Assembly: GCA_024638915.1 (NCBI GenBank)
Contig: JAHEJJ010000006.1
Location: 30,417 to 94,416 of the forward strand
DNA from: Robiginitalea sp.
Lineage (GTDB): Bacteria; Bacteroidota; Bacteroidia; Flavobacteriales; Flavobacteriaceae
Direction: 5' to 3'
Length of the DNA: 64,000 bases
The stretch's first letter is position 1; the number at the start of each line of letters is the position of its first letter. The notes beneath the pieces are model-generated. The model was given only the letters and a program-made list of their open reading frames with translations, had not been told where the DNA came from and did no database searches. The position numbers and the translations under genes are program-made. This document shows, piece after piece, positions 26,197 to 36,126 of the stretch.

Positions 26197-27054
26197 TTAA
26201 TCCTGTCTCAACATTTCTTCCCAAAGCACGATATTCTTCTGATTCATACGTACAAACTCGTCCTTACCCAATGATTCCGACAATTCCATGGACATCCGGG
26301 CAGACCTTATCGCCTGGTCATACTGACCCAGTTCTGCTTCAACAAGAGATTTCACACGATGGAAATAGTAGGTATCACCCCCAATTTGGATCGCTTTGTT
26401 AAGATAATCCAATGCCTTCTGCGGCGTTTTGCCCTGTTCCTGTAAATAGCGCCCGGCTTCATAGTACGTCTGTGCAGAGGGGTTTTCTTTAATCTGATTA
26501 TCGATTTCAACGAGCATAAGACTATGGGTATCCACCTTGATGGGGATGGTTATCCTTGTGTACTCCCATTGCCAGATCATATCCATACTTTCGTGATCTA
26601 TTCTATCGAAACTGATCTCGAAATTCTCTTTTAGCGTATCGATTGCTTCGGGGATGACCTTAATCCTGAAAACGTCTTCTGCGGGATCATATTTTTCGCG
26701 TCCATCACCCCAATGTTCTGTATTGGCGTGAAAGACCACCTCCCACTCTTTCTCCTGGGGAAAAGCATAGAGTGCATAGGTTCCAGGGAGGAGCTTATTA
26801 CCAGCTACATAGATAGGGGTATTATTTGAAAATTTTGTCGACTCATTAGCCCCTACTCTCCAGATCCTTCCATAGGGCACCAGATCACCTATAATAGAAC
26901 GGCCTCGAACGCCCGGCCTGGAGTAGATCACTTTAATGGTAGCAAAACCCAGTTCCTGTTCGTTGACGGTCTTAGGGCTTATCCTGGGATGGGCGATTTG
27001 CGCCTTTAGACCGGTGAGGAATAAAAAAATCGAAACATATAAGCAGAGCCTCAC
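26197..27054 (-). CDS. Secreted DUF2911 protein with tetratricopeptide-like tail
   Basis: 285 residues from a GTG that shares one base with the ftsY stop (TAGTG). Signal peptide followed by the DUF2911 domain (about 22-165: YSRPGVRGRSIIGDLVPYG, RVGANESTKFSNN, LLPGTYALYAFP), then a helical TPR-like segment about 185-280. Function unknown; common in Bacteroidota. Confidence 0.88.
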   Translation of the reverse strand: MRLCLYVSIFLFLTGLKAQIAHPRISPKTVNEQELGFATIKVIYSRPGVRGRSIIGDLVPYGRIWRVGANESTKFSNNTPIYVAGNKLLPGTYALYAFPQEKEWEVVFHANTEHWGDGREKYDPAEDVFRIKVIPEAIDTLKENFEISFDRIDHESMDMIWQWEYTRITIPIKVDTHSLMLVEIDNQIKENPSAQTYYEAGRYLQEQGKTPQKALDYLNKAIQIGGDTYYFHRVKSLVEAELGQYDQAIRSARMSMELSESLGKDEFVRMNQKNIVLWEEMLRQD

Positions 27055-28013
27055 TATTCTGATTTGAAAAAGGAGTCGACGAACTCGTATTTGTTAAAAA
27101 CCTGCAGGTCTTCCAACCCTTCTCCCACCCCGATATATTTTACCGGGATCTGGAACTGATCGGAAATTCCGATGACGACGCCACCTTTTGCAGTACCATC
27201 GAGTTTGGTAATACCCAACGTGGTGACCTCGGTAGCTTTGGTGAACTGTTTTGCCTGCTCAAAGGCGTTTTGACCAGTTGATCCATCGAGGACGAGCAAC
27301 ACCTCGTGCGGTGCATCGGGAATGATCTTTTGCATCACCCGTTTTACTTTACCCAATTCGTTCATCAGGTTGACTTTATTATGTAGCCTTCCAGCTGTGT
27401 CGATCAGCACTACATCTGCCTGCTGGCTCAGTGCCGAACTTAGCGTATCGTAAGCAACCGAAGCCGGATCACTTCCCATTTTCTGTTTTACAATGGGCAC
27501 ATCGACCCTTTTAGCCCATACCTCCAATTGGTCTATAGCGGCAGCGCGGAAGGTGTCTGCAGCACCAAGGATCACTTTAAGGCCCTGCTTTTTGAATTGA
27601 TAGGCCAGTTTACCAATGGAAGTCGTTTTACCGACACCATTAACGCCCACCACCATAATTACATAAGGCCGCTGTTCTTCCGGGATCCTGAATTCGGTTT
27701 CTTCCCCTATATGGGTTTCAGACAACAAGGATGCGATTTCCTCCCTCAAAATTAAATTGAGTTCCTCGGTTCCCATATATTTATCGCGAGATACGCGTTC
27801 TTCGATCCGGTCGATGATCTTTAAAGTAGTATCGACCCCAACATCCGAAGTTACCAGTACTTCCTCAAGGTTATCCAAAACATCTTCATCAACCTTCGCT
27901 TTTCCGGCTACGGCCTTGCTTAGTTTAGCAAAAAAACTGGTCTTGGATTTTTCGAGACCTTTGTCTAAACTCTCCTTTTTACTGTCAGAAAATATTTTCT
28001 TAAATAAGCTCAT
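27054..28013 (-). CDS. ftsY: Signal recognition particle receptor FtsY
   Basis: 319 residues, the short form without the acidic A domain. The N domain spans about 20-105, the G domain has GVNGVGKT (123-130), DTFRAAAIDQL, LIDTAGR and TKLDGTAKGG. It docks SRP-ribosome complexes at the membrane. A terminator separates it from DUF4295-rpmG-rpmB upstream. Confidence 0.96.
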   Translation of the reverse strand: MSLFKKIFSDSKKESLDKGLEKSKTSFFAKLSKAVAGKAKVDEDVLDNLEEVLVTSDVGVDTTLKIIDRIEERVSRDKYMGTEELNLILREEIASLLSETHIGEETEFRIPEEQRPYVIMVVGVNGVGKTTSIGKLAYQFKKQGLKVILGAADTFRAAAIDQLEVWAKRVDVPIVKQKMGSDPASVAYDTLSSALSQQADVVLIDTAGRLHNKVNLMNELGKVKRVMQKIIPDAPHEVLLVLDGSTGQNAFEQAKQFTKATEVTTLGITKLDGTAKGGVVIGISDQFQIPVKYIGVGEGLEDLQVFNKYEFVDSFFKSE

Positions 28014-28043
28014 ATTCTAAAAATCGCCCCGCAAAGGTACGAA

Positions 28044-28077
28044 ATAAAAAAGCCGCTATCGGTAAACAACAGCGGCT
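28044..28077 (-). terminator. Terminator after the rpmB-rpmG-DUF4295 unit
   Basis: On the minus strand GAGCCGCT...AGCGGCTTTTTT: arms 28071-28077 and 28051-28057 over a 13-base loop, followed by a T-run at 28050-28044. Confidence 0.85.
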
Positions 28078-28098
28078 CAATATCTTTGTTATGATCTG

Positions 28099-28251
28099 TT
28101 ATTTCTTAGATAACCAGTCGTTGACCACTTCCGGAGGCATGATCGATTCTACAAAAGTATAGGCCCCTGTCTTAGGAGATTTTACCATTTTGATCGCCTT
28201 TGTCAGTCTTTTTGAAGAGCTCTGTAATGTTGCTACCGTTTTCTTTGCCAT
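28099..28251 (-). CDS. DUF4295 small basic protein (possible Bacteroidota ribosomal protein)
   Basis: 50 residues: starts MAKKTVATLQSSSKRLTKA and ends PPEVVNDWLSKK. It lies 6 bp after rpmG on the same strand and ends the rpmB-rpmG unit at a terminator. This is the DUF4295 family. I recall a Bacteroidota-specific ribosomal protein, bL38, described from a Flavobacterium ribosome structure, which may be this family; I cannot confirm it here. Basic composition and ribosomal operon position support a ribosome role. Confidence 0.9.
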   Translation of the reverse strand: MAKKTVATLQSSSKRLTKAIKMVKSPKTGAYTFVESIMPPEVVNDWLSKK

Positions 28252-28257
28252 GACGCC

Positions 28258-28440
28258 TTATTTAATTTCTTTGTGAACGGTCATTTTGTTCAGGATGGGA
28301 TTGAATTTCTTCATCTCGATCCTGTCTGGTGTGTTCTTTTTATTCTTGGTGGTGATGTACCTCGATGTACCAGGCTTGCCGGAAGTTTTGTGTTCCGTGC
28401 ATTCCAATATTACCTGTACCCTGTTGCCTTTCTTTGCCAT
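28258..28440 (-). CDS. rpmG: 50S ribosomal protein L33 (bL33)
   Basis: 60 residues: [18 protein letters not shown], then [15 protein letters not shown], ending [11 protein letters not shown], the standard bL33 pattern. The zinc-ribbon cysteines are mostly missing (one C in LECTEH), the C-minus type. Located 10 bp after rpmB. Confidence 0.97.
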   Translation of the reverse strand: MAKKGNRVQVILECTEHKTSGKPGTSRYITTKNKKNTPDRIEMKKFNPILNKMTVHKEIK

Positions 28441-28450
28441 CGCAACAAAT

Positions 28451-28687
28451 TTACTTGATTATACCATTTTTCCTGGCTTCTTTCAAAACCGCGGAAATTC
28501 CTTTCTTATTAATAGTTTTCAACGCTCTGGCAGAAACCTTTAAGGTTATCCAACGATCCTCTTCAGGAATGTAAAAACGCTTCTTGGAGAGATTAACATC
28601 GAATCTTCTCCTGGTTTTATTGATAGCGAAAGACACGTTGTTTCCGAACATTGCCCTCTTTCCTGTGATTTCGCATACTTTAGACAT
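28451..28687 (-). CDS. rpmB: 50S ribosomal protein L28 (bL28)
   Basis: 78 residues starting [19 protein letters not shown] and containing TRRRFDVNL and [11 protein letters not shown], the bL28 signature. First gene of the rpmB-rpmG-DUF4295 unit. Confidence 0.97.
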   Translation of the reverse strand: MSKVCEITGKRAMFGNNVSFAINKTRRRFDVNLSKKRFYIPEEDRWITLKVSARALKTINKKGISAVLKEARKNGIIK

Positions 28688-28759
28688 CGTGCTACCTTTT
28701 TATTGGTTTTTAACAGGCTGCAAATTTAGATCATTTTTGTGGGAACACAAAAATCTTTT

Positions 28760-30007
28760 CTAGAATTTTAGGATTTCTTTTTGCAGCATCTGCAAGGCCA
28801 TGTGAACGGATTTCTGTACAATTCTCGTTCGATGGTTCCCCATGGTAAATTGCTCTGCATAGACATTTTCTGGGGTAGCCACCGCTATAAAAACCGTTCC
28901 TATATCGGCATCTGAATCTCCTTTAGTAGGGCCTGCATTTCCTGTGGTGGCGACAGCAAAATCCGAGCCGGTGAGCCGTTTTACACTCTTGGCCATCGCC
29001 ATGGCTACTTCGGCGCTCACCACCGAATGTTTTTCCACCATTTCAACTGGAATCTTCAGCAGGTCGATCTTTACCGAAGTAGCATAACTAACCACACTAC
29101 CTTTAAAATAGACCGATGCACCAGGCACAGAGGTCAACTGCTCTGCAATCTTCCCTCCTGTAAAACTCTCTGCCGTTGACAGAGACTTCTTTTTCTCTGT
29201 AAAAAGCTTTCCGAGGGTAACTTCGATAGAACCCTGTTCTTCCTCACCATAGATAAGATCACCTATCGTATTGTATAATTGCACCGCCACACGGTTCACA
29301 TCTTCCACAATCCGATCTTTTACCTTGCCTTTAGCCGTTAACCTAAGCCTGACTTTTCCCAAATTTGGGAGGTAGGCCAGTTTTACAGAGGCCGGAAGGT
29401 TTAGTTCGATATCTGAAATACGCTCCGCTATAGCACTCTCACCCAAACCATAGGTGATCAGCGTTTTATGATAGATAAATGGGCGGTCAAAGGAATCTGC
29501 CAGCTTAGGGATCACTTCCCTGTGCATAAGATGTTTCATCTCGAAAGGTACCCCGGGCAGGGAAACGAATATGGCCTTATTGCCCTTCATCCACATCCCA
29601 GGTGCAGTTCCATATTTATTGTGAAGCACCTCGGCCCTGGAGGGTACAAGAGCTTGTCTTCTGTTGACCTCGGAAATCGGGGTATTTATGTATTTTTCGA
29701 AGAGTTCTTCTACATGGGCCAGGACCCCAGGGTCTGATACCAGGGTATCGTTGAGAAACTCGCATAATGTCTTTTTGGTAATGTCGTCTTTGGTAGGACC
29801 TAATCCGCCTGTGGTGATAATCACTTCGGCTCTTTCTTCTGCTTCTTCAAAGGCTTTAAGGATATGTTCCCTGTCGTCCTGAACCGTGGTGATCTGGAAG
29901 ACAGAGATGCCAATTTTATTCAACTCCGAAGCGATATAGGCAGAATTTGTGTCGACGATCTGCCCGATAAGAATCTCATCGCCAATGGTGATGATCTCTG
30001 CAAACAT
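28760..30007 (-). CDS. cinA: CinA family protein (nicotinamide-nucleotide amidase/MoCF-like)
   Basis: 415 residues, full-length: N-terminal MoCF-like domain (about 1-170; GDEILIGQIVDTNS, TTGGLGPTKDDITK) and C-terminal CinA/PncC domain (about 255-415; STAESFTGGKIAEQLTSVPG, ATTGNAGPT). The C-terminal domain deamidates NMN in the pyridine nucleotide cycle in studied homologues. Its ATG overlaps the stop of the Hpt gene by one base. Confidence 0.95.
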   Translation of the reverse strand: MFAEIITIGDEILIGQIVDTNSAYIASELNKIGISVFQITTVQDDREHILKAFEEAEERAEVIITTGGLGPTKDDITKKTLCEFLNDTLVSDPGVLAHVEELFEKYINTPISEVNRRQALVPSRAEVLHNKYGTAPGMWMKGNKAIFVSLPGVPFEMKHLMHREVIPKLADSFDRPFIYHKTLITYGLGESAIAERISDIELNLPASVKLAYLPNLGKVRLRLTAKGKVKDRIVEDVNRVAVQLYNTIGDLIYGEEEQGSIEVTLGKLFTEKKKSLSTAESFTGGKIAEQLTSVPGASVYFKGSVVSYATSVKIDLLKIPVEMVEKHSVVSAEVAMAMAKSVKRLTGSDFAVATTGNAGPTKGDSDADIGTVFIAVATPENVYAEQFTMGNHRTRIVQKSVHMALQMLQKEILKF

Positions 30008-30345
30008 CAGAAATTAAAGTCTTTTCGAAGCTCCGATATAACCTGTAAAACGTCTTTTTTAAGCAAGGGGAATTTGAGTTCTATTTCCTGGCTGTTCTCC
30101 GAACTTTTACCCAATGTCTCGATTTCCAGAGCGGTAGCCCTGGTCTGCTCCATCCCGAGAAGATCAACATTGGGTTTTATCTTATGAGCCAGTTTATAGA
30201 CATTCTCGAAGTCCTTTTCCCTGATAGCAATTTCCAGTGCTTCCAGATCTATCGGAACTTCTTCCAAAAAGACCGTGATCACCGAATGGACGAAATCCTC
30301 ATCGCCAGCCGCCATTTCCTGTAATTTATCCAGACTGTATATCAT
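30007..30345 (-). CDS. Hpt-domain protein (histidine phosphotransfer)
   Basis: 112 residues from the ATG at 30345 (MIYSLDKLQEMAAGDEDFV). The four-helix Hpt motif is YKLAHKIKPNVDLLGM with the phospho-accepting His near residue 56. Stand-alone Hpt proteins shuttle phosphoryl groups from hybrid kinases to response regulators. Coupled by overlapping ATGA to the FAH gene upstream and by one base to cinA downstream; its kinase partner is not nearby. Confidence 0.9.
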   Translation of the reverse strand: MIYSLDKLQEMAAGDEDFVHSVITVFLEEVPIDLEALEIAIREKDFENVYKLAHKIKPNVDLLGMEQTRATALEIETLGKSSENSQEIELKFPLLKKDVLQVISELRKDFNF

Positions 30346-30956
30346 CACTTAATTTTTACAGATAGTAATTCTTCTTTTTCGAGCGTACCCGAAAGGTAAT
30401 CATTTGGATGTATTTTACCAACCCCCGCAGGGGTTCCGGTAAAAATAACATCTCCTTTTTTGAGCATAAAAAATTTGGAAACATAGGAGACGATCTCATC
30501 TATCTTCCACAACATTAACGAAGTATTTCCCTTTTGGACCGGTTCGCCGTTCCTGTATAGCGCAAAGTCGATGTTGTTTATATCAGCATACCTGGTTTTG
30601 GGGACCCATTTACCGATGACTGCAGATCCGTCGAATCCCTTGGCTTTTTCCCAGGGCAGTCCTTTGGCTTTTAAAGCGGTCTGCAGATCACGGGCCGTAA
30701 AATCAATACCCAAACTGATCTGGTCATAATAATTAGATGAAAATTTTGGATCGATATGCTTGCCGACCTTTTTTATTTTTACCAATACTTCGAGTTCATA
30801 ATGCACATCTTCTGTGAACTCCGGGATGTAAAAATCCTGTTCCCTGGGCAGTACGGCAGAGTCGGGTTTTATAAACACCACGGGTTCATCGGGTCGCTCA
30901 TTCTGCAATTCCTCTATATGTTCCGAATAATTCCGACCTATGCAAATGATCTTCAT
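30345..30956 (-). CDS. Fumarylacetoacetate hydrolase family protein
   Basis: 203 residues. FAH fold with metal-binding acidic residues in YELEVLVKI and GIDFTARDLQ, and the lid motif KAKGFDGSAVIGKW, plus FTGTPAGVG near the end. The family includes acylpyruvases and oxaloacetate decarboxylase-like enzymes; the substrate cannot be told. Starts 11 bp after the exonuclease stop and overlaps the Hpt gene. Confidence 0.93.
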   Translation of the reverse strand: MKIICIGRNYSEHIEELQNERPDEPVVFIKPDSAVLPREQDFYIPEFTEDVHYELEVLVKIKKVGKHIDPKFSSNYYDQISLGIDFTARDLQTALKAKGLPWEKAKGFDGSAVIGKWVPKTRYADINNIDFALYRNGEPVQKGNTSLMLWKIDEIVSYVSKFFMLKKGDVIFTGTPAGVGKIHPNDYLSGTLEKEELLSVKIK

Positions 30957-30967
30957 ACCAGGTGGGA

Positions 30968-31744
30968 TTAGTTCAATTTGTTGTTCAACCGATTCAGTTT
31001 GATCTGCGTAAGCACTTTTTTAGTATACAGCGGAAAATCTGCATTTAAGATCCAACCGAAATAGCCGGGTTCCTTATCGAGGATCTCCTCTACCTTCTTG
31101 CCATTGTGCTTTCCAAATGTAAAAATCGGTTCTCCTTCCTCATCCCTGCCTATGAATCCGGCAAAATCCATCGAGTTCTTTCGATTAGAAAACTCCGAGA
31201 GTTTTTTTATATCGTTTTCCAGTTCAGGATAACGATCCAATTGTGAGAGCAGTACCTCATAAGTAGCAAGGGTATCGGCCTCCGCACTATGGGCTTCTTT
31301 TAGCTCTTTATCGCAGTAAAATTTGTAGGCAGCCTCCAGAGTACGCTTTTCCATCTTGTGGAAAATAGTTTGTACATCTACCGAAACCATGTTCTTCATT
31401 TCAAAATCAACCTCAGCCCTGAGCATTTCCTCGGCCAACAAGGGTATATCGAATCGATCGGAATTGTATCCGCCCAGATCACTGTCTTTGACCATCTGGT
31501 ATACCTCTTTTGAAATCGATTTAAAGTGGGGCTCATCGGCAACTTTTTCATCCGAAATTCCATGTATGGCAGTAGCTTCAGCGGGTATGGGGATTCCAGG
31601 GTTTACCAGCCAGGTCTTGCTAAGTTTTTTTCCATCGGGAAATACCTTGAGAATGGATATCTCCACAATACGGTCCTTAGCCACATTGGTGCCGGTTGTT
31701 TCAAGGTCAAAAAAGCAAATAGGTTTATTGAGATTCAAGTCCAT
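30968..31744 (-). CDS. DnaQ-like 3'-5' exonuclease
   Basis: 258 residues. DEDDh motifs: FFDLETTGT (Exo I), YNSDRFDIPLL (Exo II) and H-S-A-E-A-D (Exo III). A C-terminal segment (TFGKHNGKKVEEILDKEPGY) resembles the DUF3820-like extension of flavobacterial exonucleases. Similar to the epsilon subunit, but of the stand-alone type. Confidence 0.93.
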   Translation of the reverse strand: MDLNLNKPICFFDLETTGTNVAKDRIVEISILKVFPDGKKLSKTWLVNPGIPIPAEATAIHGISDEKVADEPHFKSISKEVYQMVKDSDLGGYNSDRFDIPLLAEEMLRAEVDFEMKNMVSVDVQTIFHKMEKRTLEAAYKFYCDKELKEAHSAEADTLATYEVLLSQLDRYPELENDIKKLSEFSNRKNSMDFAGFIGRDEEGEPIFTFGKHNGKKVEEILDKEPGYFGWILNADFPLYTKKVLTQIKLNRLNNKLN

Positions 31745-31805
31745 AATATTGGATATTTTTTTGAGGAAGATTTCAGATATTAAAGTTGGGGGGGCGATCT
31801 GTTTT

Positions 31806-33155
31806 TTAGATGTCCCTGTTCACATCCCAGGCTTCGAGGTAGTCTGCCACCGTTTTTACAAACATTCCTCCCAGTGCCCCGTTTACCACCCGATGGTCGT
31901 AACTGTGCGACAAGAACATCTTATGACGGATACCGATGAAGTCACCTTCATCAGTTTCAATAACGGCCGGTACTTTGCGAATCGCCCCCAATGCCAGTAT
32001 TCCTACCTGAGGCTGATTGATTATTGGTGTTCCGAACACGCTCCCAAAACTACCTACGTTGGTAACCGTATAGGTGCCATCCTTGATCTCATCTGGTTTC
32101 AAGGCATTCTCTCTGGCACGCTTGGCCAGGTCGTTTACCACTTTTGCCATACCCACCAAATTCAATTGGTCTGCATTTTTTATCACCGGAACGATAAGAT
32201 TTCCATCGGGAAGGGCCGCTGCCATCCCGATATTGATATTTTTCTTCTTGATGACAGAATCCCCGACGAGAGAAATATTTATCATCGGAAATTTTTTGAG
32301 CGCCTTAGCAATAGCCTCCATAAATATCGGGGTGAAAGTAAGTTTTTCTCCTTCCCGCTCCATAAAAAGATCTTTGGTCTTGAGACGCCAATTAACCACA
32401 TTGGTCACATCAACCTCGATAAAACTTTGGACATGGGCTGAAGTAGCCACGCTTTCAGCCATATGTTTGGCAATCAGCTTGCCCATCCGGCTTAAAGGAA
32501 TGACCTCATCCTCACCATTGGCTTGAACCCCACTCACCTCGTGGGGTTGATCGCTTTCCGCTGCGGGCGACTCAGCAATGGTTTCAGGTTTTTGAATGAT
32601 TTCTTTGGCAGGGGCCTTCGGTTTGGAGCTTCTGCCTTGTTCAAGATAAGCCAGGATATCATTTTTAGTAACCCGACCTTCTTTTCCGCTGCCAGCAATA
32701 CTCTCGAGCTCTTCCATCGAGACACCTTCCTTTTTGGCGATATTTTTAACCAGAGGCGAGTAAAAGCGTTCCGAGCTGCTATAATCCTCCAATGGCTTTT
32801 GGACGGTTTCTTTTGCTACCTCTATCGTTTCCTCAACCTGCTCGACAAATTCGGGTGCTGCAACCTCTTTGATGACCTCATCAGGTCCTGTATCAAGTTG
32901 ACCATTCCCGGCTGCCACAGTTTCAATTATCGCGACGGTTTCACCAACTTTTATAACATCGTCAATATCAAATCTTTTTTCGGTCAAAACACCTTCCACT
33001 TCACTAGGAACCTCAGAATCTACCTTGTCTGTGGCAATCTCAAAAACCGCCTCATCCATTTCTATAGTATCCCCTACCTCCTTCAACCAGGAAGTGAGTG
33101 TGGCTTCGGCAATGCTTTCGCCCATTTGCGGTAATTTCAATTCGAATTTTGCCAT
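31806..33155 (-). CDS. 2-oxo acid dehydrogenase E2 component (dihydrolipoamide acyltransferase)
   Basis: 449 residues: lipoyl domain 1-78 with K44 in ATDKVDSE, a Glu/Ala-rich linker, a peripheral subunit-binding domain about 130-170 (SPLVKNIAKKEGVSMEEL), and the acyltransferase core about 215-449. The catalytic motif is H421-RVVNG, with Asn in place of the usual Asp of HxxxDG, a variant known in some pyruvate-type E2 enzymes. Its E1 and E3 partners are not in the window, so branched-chain, pyruvate or oxoglutarate use cannot be decided. Confidence 0.94.
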   Translation of the reverse strand: MAKFELKLPQMGESIAEATLTSWLKEVGDTIEMDEAVFEIATDKVDSEVPSEVEGVLTEKRFDIDDVIKVGETVAIIETVAAGNGQLDTGPDEVIKEVAAPEFVEQVEETIEVAKETVQKPLEDYSSSERFYSPLVKNIAKKEGVSMEELESIAGSGKEGRVTKNDILAYLEQGRSSKPKAPAKEIIQKPETIAESPAAESDQPHEVSGVQANGEDEVIPLSRMGKLIAKHMAESVATSAHVQSFIEVDVTNVVNWRLKTKDLFMEREGEKLTFTPIFMEAIAKALKKFPMINISLVGDSVIKKKNINIGMAAALPDGNLIVPVIKNADQLNLVGMAKVVNDLAKRARENALKPDEIKDGTYTVTNVGSFGSVFGTPIINQPQVGILALGAIRKVPAVIETDEGDFIGIRHKMFLSHSYDHRVVNGALGGMFVKTVADYLEAWDVNRDI

Positions 33156-33243
33156 TTTGTTAGTTAGAGCGTTGTTGTGGATTATTATTTTGCAAAAATA
33201 CTAAAAATGCCCCCTTTATTTTATAAATAATTCGACCAATGGT

Positions 33244-33864
33244 CTATGAGGTCTTAAGTGATTTCTCGTAGGGTATCCTGTTGAGGATACTACGTCCCAG
33301 CGTAACCTCATCTGCGTATTCGAGTTCATCGCCTACTGCTATACCCCTTGCAATAGTGGAAGTTATTAGGGTCATCCCTTCAAGCTGTTTGAAAATATAA
33401 AAGTTGGTTGTATCCCCTTCCATCGTGGAGCTCAGCGCAAAAATTAATTCCTTGATCTTCCCTAGCGTCGCTTTGGTGATTAAAGATTCAATATTGAGAT
33501 CCTGTGGGCCTATACCTTCAATAGGTGAAATTTTCCCGCCCAACACATGGTAATGCCCCTGGAACTGACCGGTATTTTCGATCGCGAGTACATCGCGTAT
33601 ATCCTCTACCACACAAACCAACCGTTCATCTCGTTTCGGATTTCCACATATTTCACAAAGTTCAGTATCAGAAATATTGTGGCAATTGGCACAAAAGCGG
33701 ATCTGATCCCTTAAGGAGCGCAGCGCATCTGACAACCTATGAGTTTGATCATCGGGTCGCCTCAGGAGATGCAATACTAGTCTTAGTGCGGTTCTCCTGC
33801 CAATACCTGGCAACTGAGACATCTCGTAGACCGCATTTTCAAGGAGTTTGGACGAAAATTCCAT
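33244..33864 (-). CDS. recR: Recombination protein RecR
   Basis: 206 residues from the ATG at 33864 ([20 protein letters not shown]). The helix-hairpin-helix [12 protein letters not shown], the C4 zinc finger [16 protein letters not shown] and a Toprim domain ([12 protein letters not shown]) are all present. It works with RecO/RecF in gap repair. It diverges from the symporter gene, leaving 58 bp for both promoters. Confidence 0.96.
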   Translation of the reverse strand: MEFSSKLLENAVYEMSQLPGIGRRTALRLVLHLLRRPDDQTHRLSDALRSLRDQIRFCANCHNISDTELCEICGNPKRDERLVCVVEDIRDVLAIENTGQFQGHYHVLGGKISPIEGIGPQDLNIESLITKATLGKIKELIFALSSTMEGDTTNFYIFKQLEGMTLITSTIARGIAVGDELEYADEVTLGRSILNRIPYEKSLKTS

Positions 33865-33922
33865 AGATACAAAATTACATAATGTTTTAAGTTTTTGTAC
33901 TTTGGACCTGAATTTTATTTCT

Positions 33923-35410
33923 ATGAGGCCCTCCCATATCCTGCTACTCATCGGCGGTTATTTCCTTGTGCTGATGATCATTTCATATTTTACCGGCAGG
34001 AATGATTCCAATTCGGATTTCTTTAGGGCAGGCAAGCAATCCCCATGGTATTTAGTCGCCTTCGGGATGATCGGGGCTTCATTATCCGGGGTGACCTTTA
34101 TCTCGGTACCGGGTTGGGTAGAGAGTTCCCAGTTTAGCTATATGCAGGTGGTCTTTGGTTATCTGGCCGGGTATTTTGTTATTGCATTTATTCTCCTGCC
34201 TATTTATTATCGCCTCAATGTGACCTCCATCTATGAATATCTCCTGAAAAGATTCGGGGTAGTCAGTTACAAAGTGGGGGCGATATCTTTTTTCATTTCC
34301 CGTGTTCTGGGCGCCTCTTTCAGGCTTTTCCTGGTCGCCATCGTGCTTCAGCAATTTGTTTTCGATGCCTGGGGCGTTCCCTTCGAACTCACCGTCATTC
34401 TGTCGATATTGTTGATCTGGATCTATACTTTTAAAGGGGGCATAAAGACCATTGTCTGGACCGATACGCTCCAAACGCTTTTTATGTTGCTGTCCGTAAT
34501 GCTCTGCATTTATTTTATCAATGAAAAATTGAACTGGAGTTTTATGGAATTTATGGGTTCCGACGCGCTTAAAACGTATAATCAGGTTTTGTTTACAGAT
34601 AATTTTTACGAAAAACACCACTTCGTAAAATCATTTCTGGGCGGTATGTTCATCACCATCTGTATGACCGGTCTCGACCAGGATATGATGCAAAAGAACC
34701 TGACCTGCAAAAATCTTGGTGACGCTCAAAAAAACATGGTAAGCTTCAGCCTGGTGCTGATCGTCGTGAACTTTGTCTTCTTACTACTTGGCGCTTTGTT
34801 GTTTATCTATGCCGAAAAGATGAATATTGGTCTGCCCATGATGGATGGCCAACCGAAAGCGGATTTACTATTTCCTGAAATAGCGTTAAACAGTGGGCTC
34901 GGCATGACCGTAGCGGTGACGTTTATACTTGGGCTGATTGCAGCTGCCTACAGTAGTGCCGATAGTGCACTTACCTCATTGACGACCTCCTTTTGTGTTG
35001 ATTTCCTCAATATCGATAAACAACCGGAGAACAAGCGCAGGCAAATCAGGAAGCGCACTCATATAGCGATGAGTGCAATGCTGGTTTTGGTGGTCATCGC
35101 CTTTAAATATATACTCGACAGGAATGTAATAGACGGGTTACTCACCGTTGCCACCTATACCTATGGCCCATTGCTCGGACTGTTCTCCTTTGGGATCTTT
35201 ACCAAGTACCAGATACGGGATTCCTATGTTTGGGTCATCGCCATAACAGCCGTGCTGATGATCATCGGCCTGGCCAATCTGCCAACAGAAATGTTAGGAG
35301 GATATACCATTGGTTATGAGCTCCTCCCATTGAACGGTCTGCTTACGTTTATCGGGCTCTACCTGCTTCGGAAGCGAAAAATCAATACTGGCCGGTCGCC
35401 AGAAGAGTGA
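33923..35410 (+). CDS. Sodium:solute symporter (SSS family)
   Basis: 495 residues from the ATG at 33923. About 13 membrane helices. Family signatures include [15 protein letters not shown] in the first discontinuous helix region and [16 protein letters not shown] near residue 345, which carries the Na+-site serines. It overlaps the 3' end of the convergent CoA-binding gene. The substrate is not evident. Confidence 0.93.
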   Translation: MRPSHILLLIGGYFLVLMIISYFTGRNDSNSDFFRAGKQSPWYLVAFGMIGASLSGVTFISVPGWVESSQFSYMQVVFGYLAGYFVIAFILLPIYYRLNVTSIYEYLLKRFGVVSYKVGAISFFISRVLGASFRLFLVAIVLQQFVFDAWGVPFELTVILSILLIWIYTFKGGIKTIVWTDTLQTLFMLLSVMLCIYFINEKLNWSFMEFMGSDALKTYNQVLFTDNFYEKHHFVKSFLGGMFITICMTGLDQDMMQKNLTCKNLGDAQKNMVSFSLVLIVVNFVFLLLGALLFIYAEKMNIGLPMMDGQPKADLLFPEIALNSGLGMTVAVTFILGLIAAAYSSADSALTSLTTSFCVDFLNIDKQPENKRRQIRKRTHIAMSAMLVLVVIAFKYILDRNVIDGLLTVATYTYGPLLGLFSFGIFTKYQIRDSYVWVIAITAVLMIIGLANLPTEMLGGYTIGYELLPLNGLLTFIGLYLLRKRKINTGRSPEE

Positions 35411-35741
35411 GGGTACAGGCTTCTTCGTACATAATAGAATTCTCTTCAAGTATTTTATAGAAAGCTGGGTTCTCTGTCCCGGGATTAAAAATTATCCTTT
35501 TAGGTTTAAGCTTCACGATGCTGTCATAGAAAACCTTTTGCCTTTCTGCTCCCATATAAAGAGTTATCGTATGAAAAGCTTCGTTTTTGGGTATACTATC
35601 TAAAATCACCACTCCATCGATAAGCCCTTTAAAGGGCCCGAATCCGATGGTATATATTTCCTGTGCCCTTAAACTGCGAACCGCTATATAGCTGTGACGA
35701 TGTGTTTTTAAGGATGCTCCGAAAACGAGAGTTTTTTTCAT
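35382..35741 (-). CDS. CoA-binding domain protein
   Basis: 119 residues starting [20 protein letters not shown], a Rossmann-type CoA_binding_2 protein similar to YccU/DUF-type stand-alone CoA-binding proteins, and containing [11 protein letters not shown], its typical motif. Its stop lies inside the end of the symporter gene (29 bp overlap). Confidence 0.9.
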   Translation of the reverse strand: MKKTLVFGASLKTHRHSYIAVRSLRAQEIYTIGFGPFKGLIDGVVILDSIPKNEAFHTITLYMGAERQKVFYDSIVKLKPKRIIFNPGTENPAFYKILEENSIMYEEACTLTLLATGQY

Positions 35742-36126
35742 TTGTATGAATTGCAGTTAAAGTCTGTTAATATGTGTAATTTTATGTTAAATAGCGTAAC
35801 GATTTTTAAATTATTTCGTCTATTCAACATACAGAATTTTCATATAGTCATTGGTAATTCTATATTTTTTATAGTTAATGGTTAGTGTTTAGTATAGTTT
35901 ATCAATGAAAGAAACCCCGCTTCTGGTTCTCATCAGGTTGGCGGGGTTTTATCTTTAAAGCGGTTACAAATGTCTACAATCTCCTGAGTTGCTTTCTAAT
36001 TTCATTATAGCTCCGGTTTCTTCAAGGCCCTGATATGTTAAAAGAGTGTTAAGAAAAATTTCTCTGGTAACATCTTTCCGAGAGAATCGTCAAGTAAATA
36101 CATCAATCAATCAAAAAACAGCAATC
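35742..36126. other. Intergenic region with an orphan hairpin
   Basis: 385 bases, AT-rich upstream half (35750-35900), then a hairpin at 35912-35950 that has no annotated gene before it on the plus strand, then the leader of the TonB receptor gene. No ORF longer than about 20 codons looks real. Confidence 0.5.
35912..35950 (+). terminator. Orphan terminator/attenuator-like hairpin upstream of TonB receptor
   Basis: AAACCCCGC (35912-35920) pairs with GCGGGGTTT (35941-35949) over a 20-base loop, followed by T residues. The only genes near it diverge or lie 170 bases downstream, so it must end a short, unannotated transcript or attenuate the receptor gene. Confidence 0.65.

Noticed and set aside
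31356..32441. Plus-strand 361-codon ORF across the exonuclease and E2 genes
   Set aside because: Long only because of base bias; overlaps two well-supported genes on the minus strand.
34082..34621. Minus-strand 179-codon ORF inside the symporter
   Set aside because: Antisense shadow of membrane helices; no family features.
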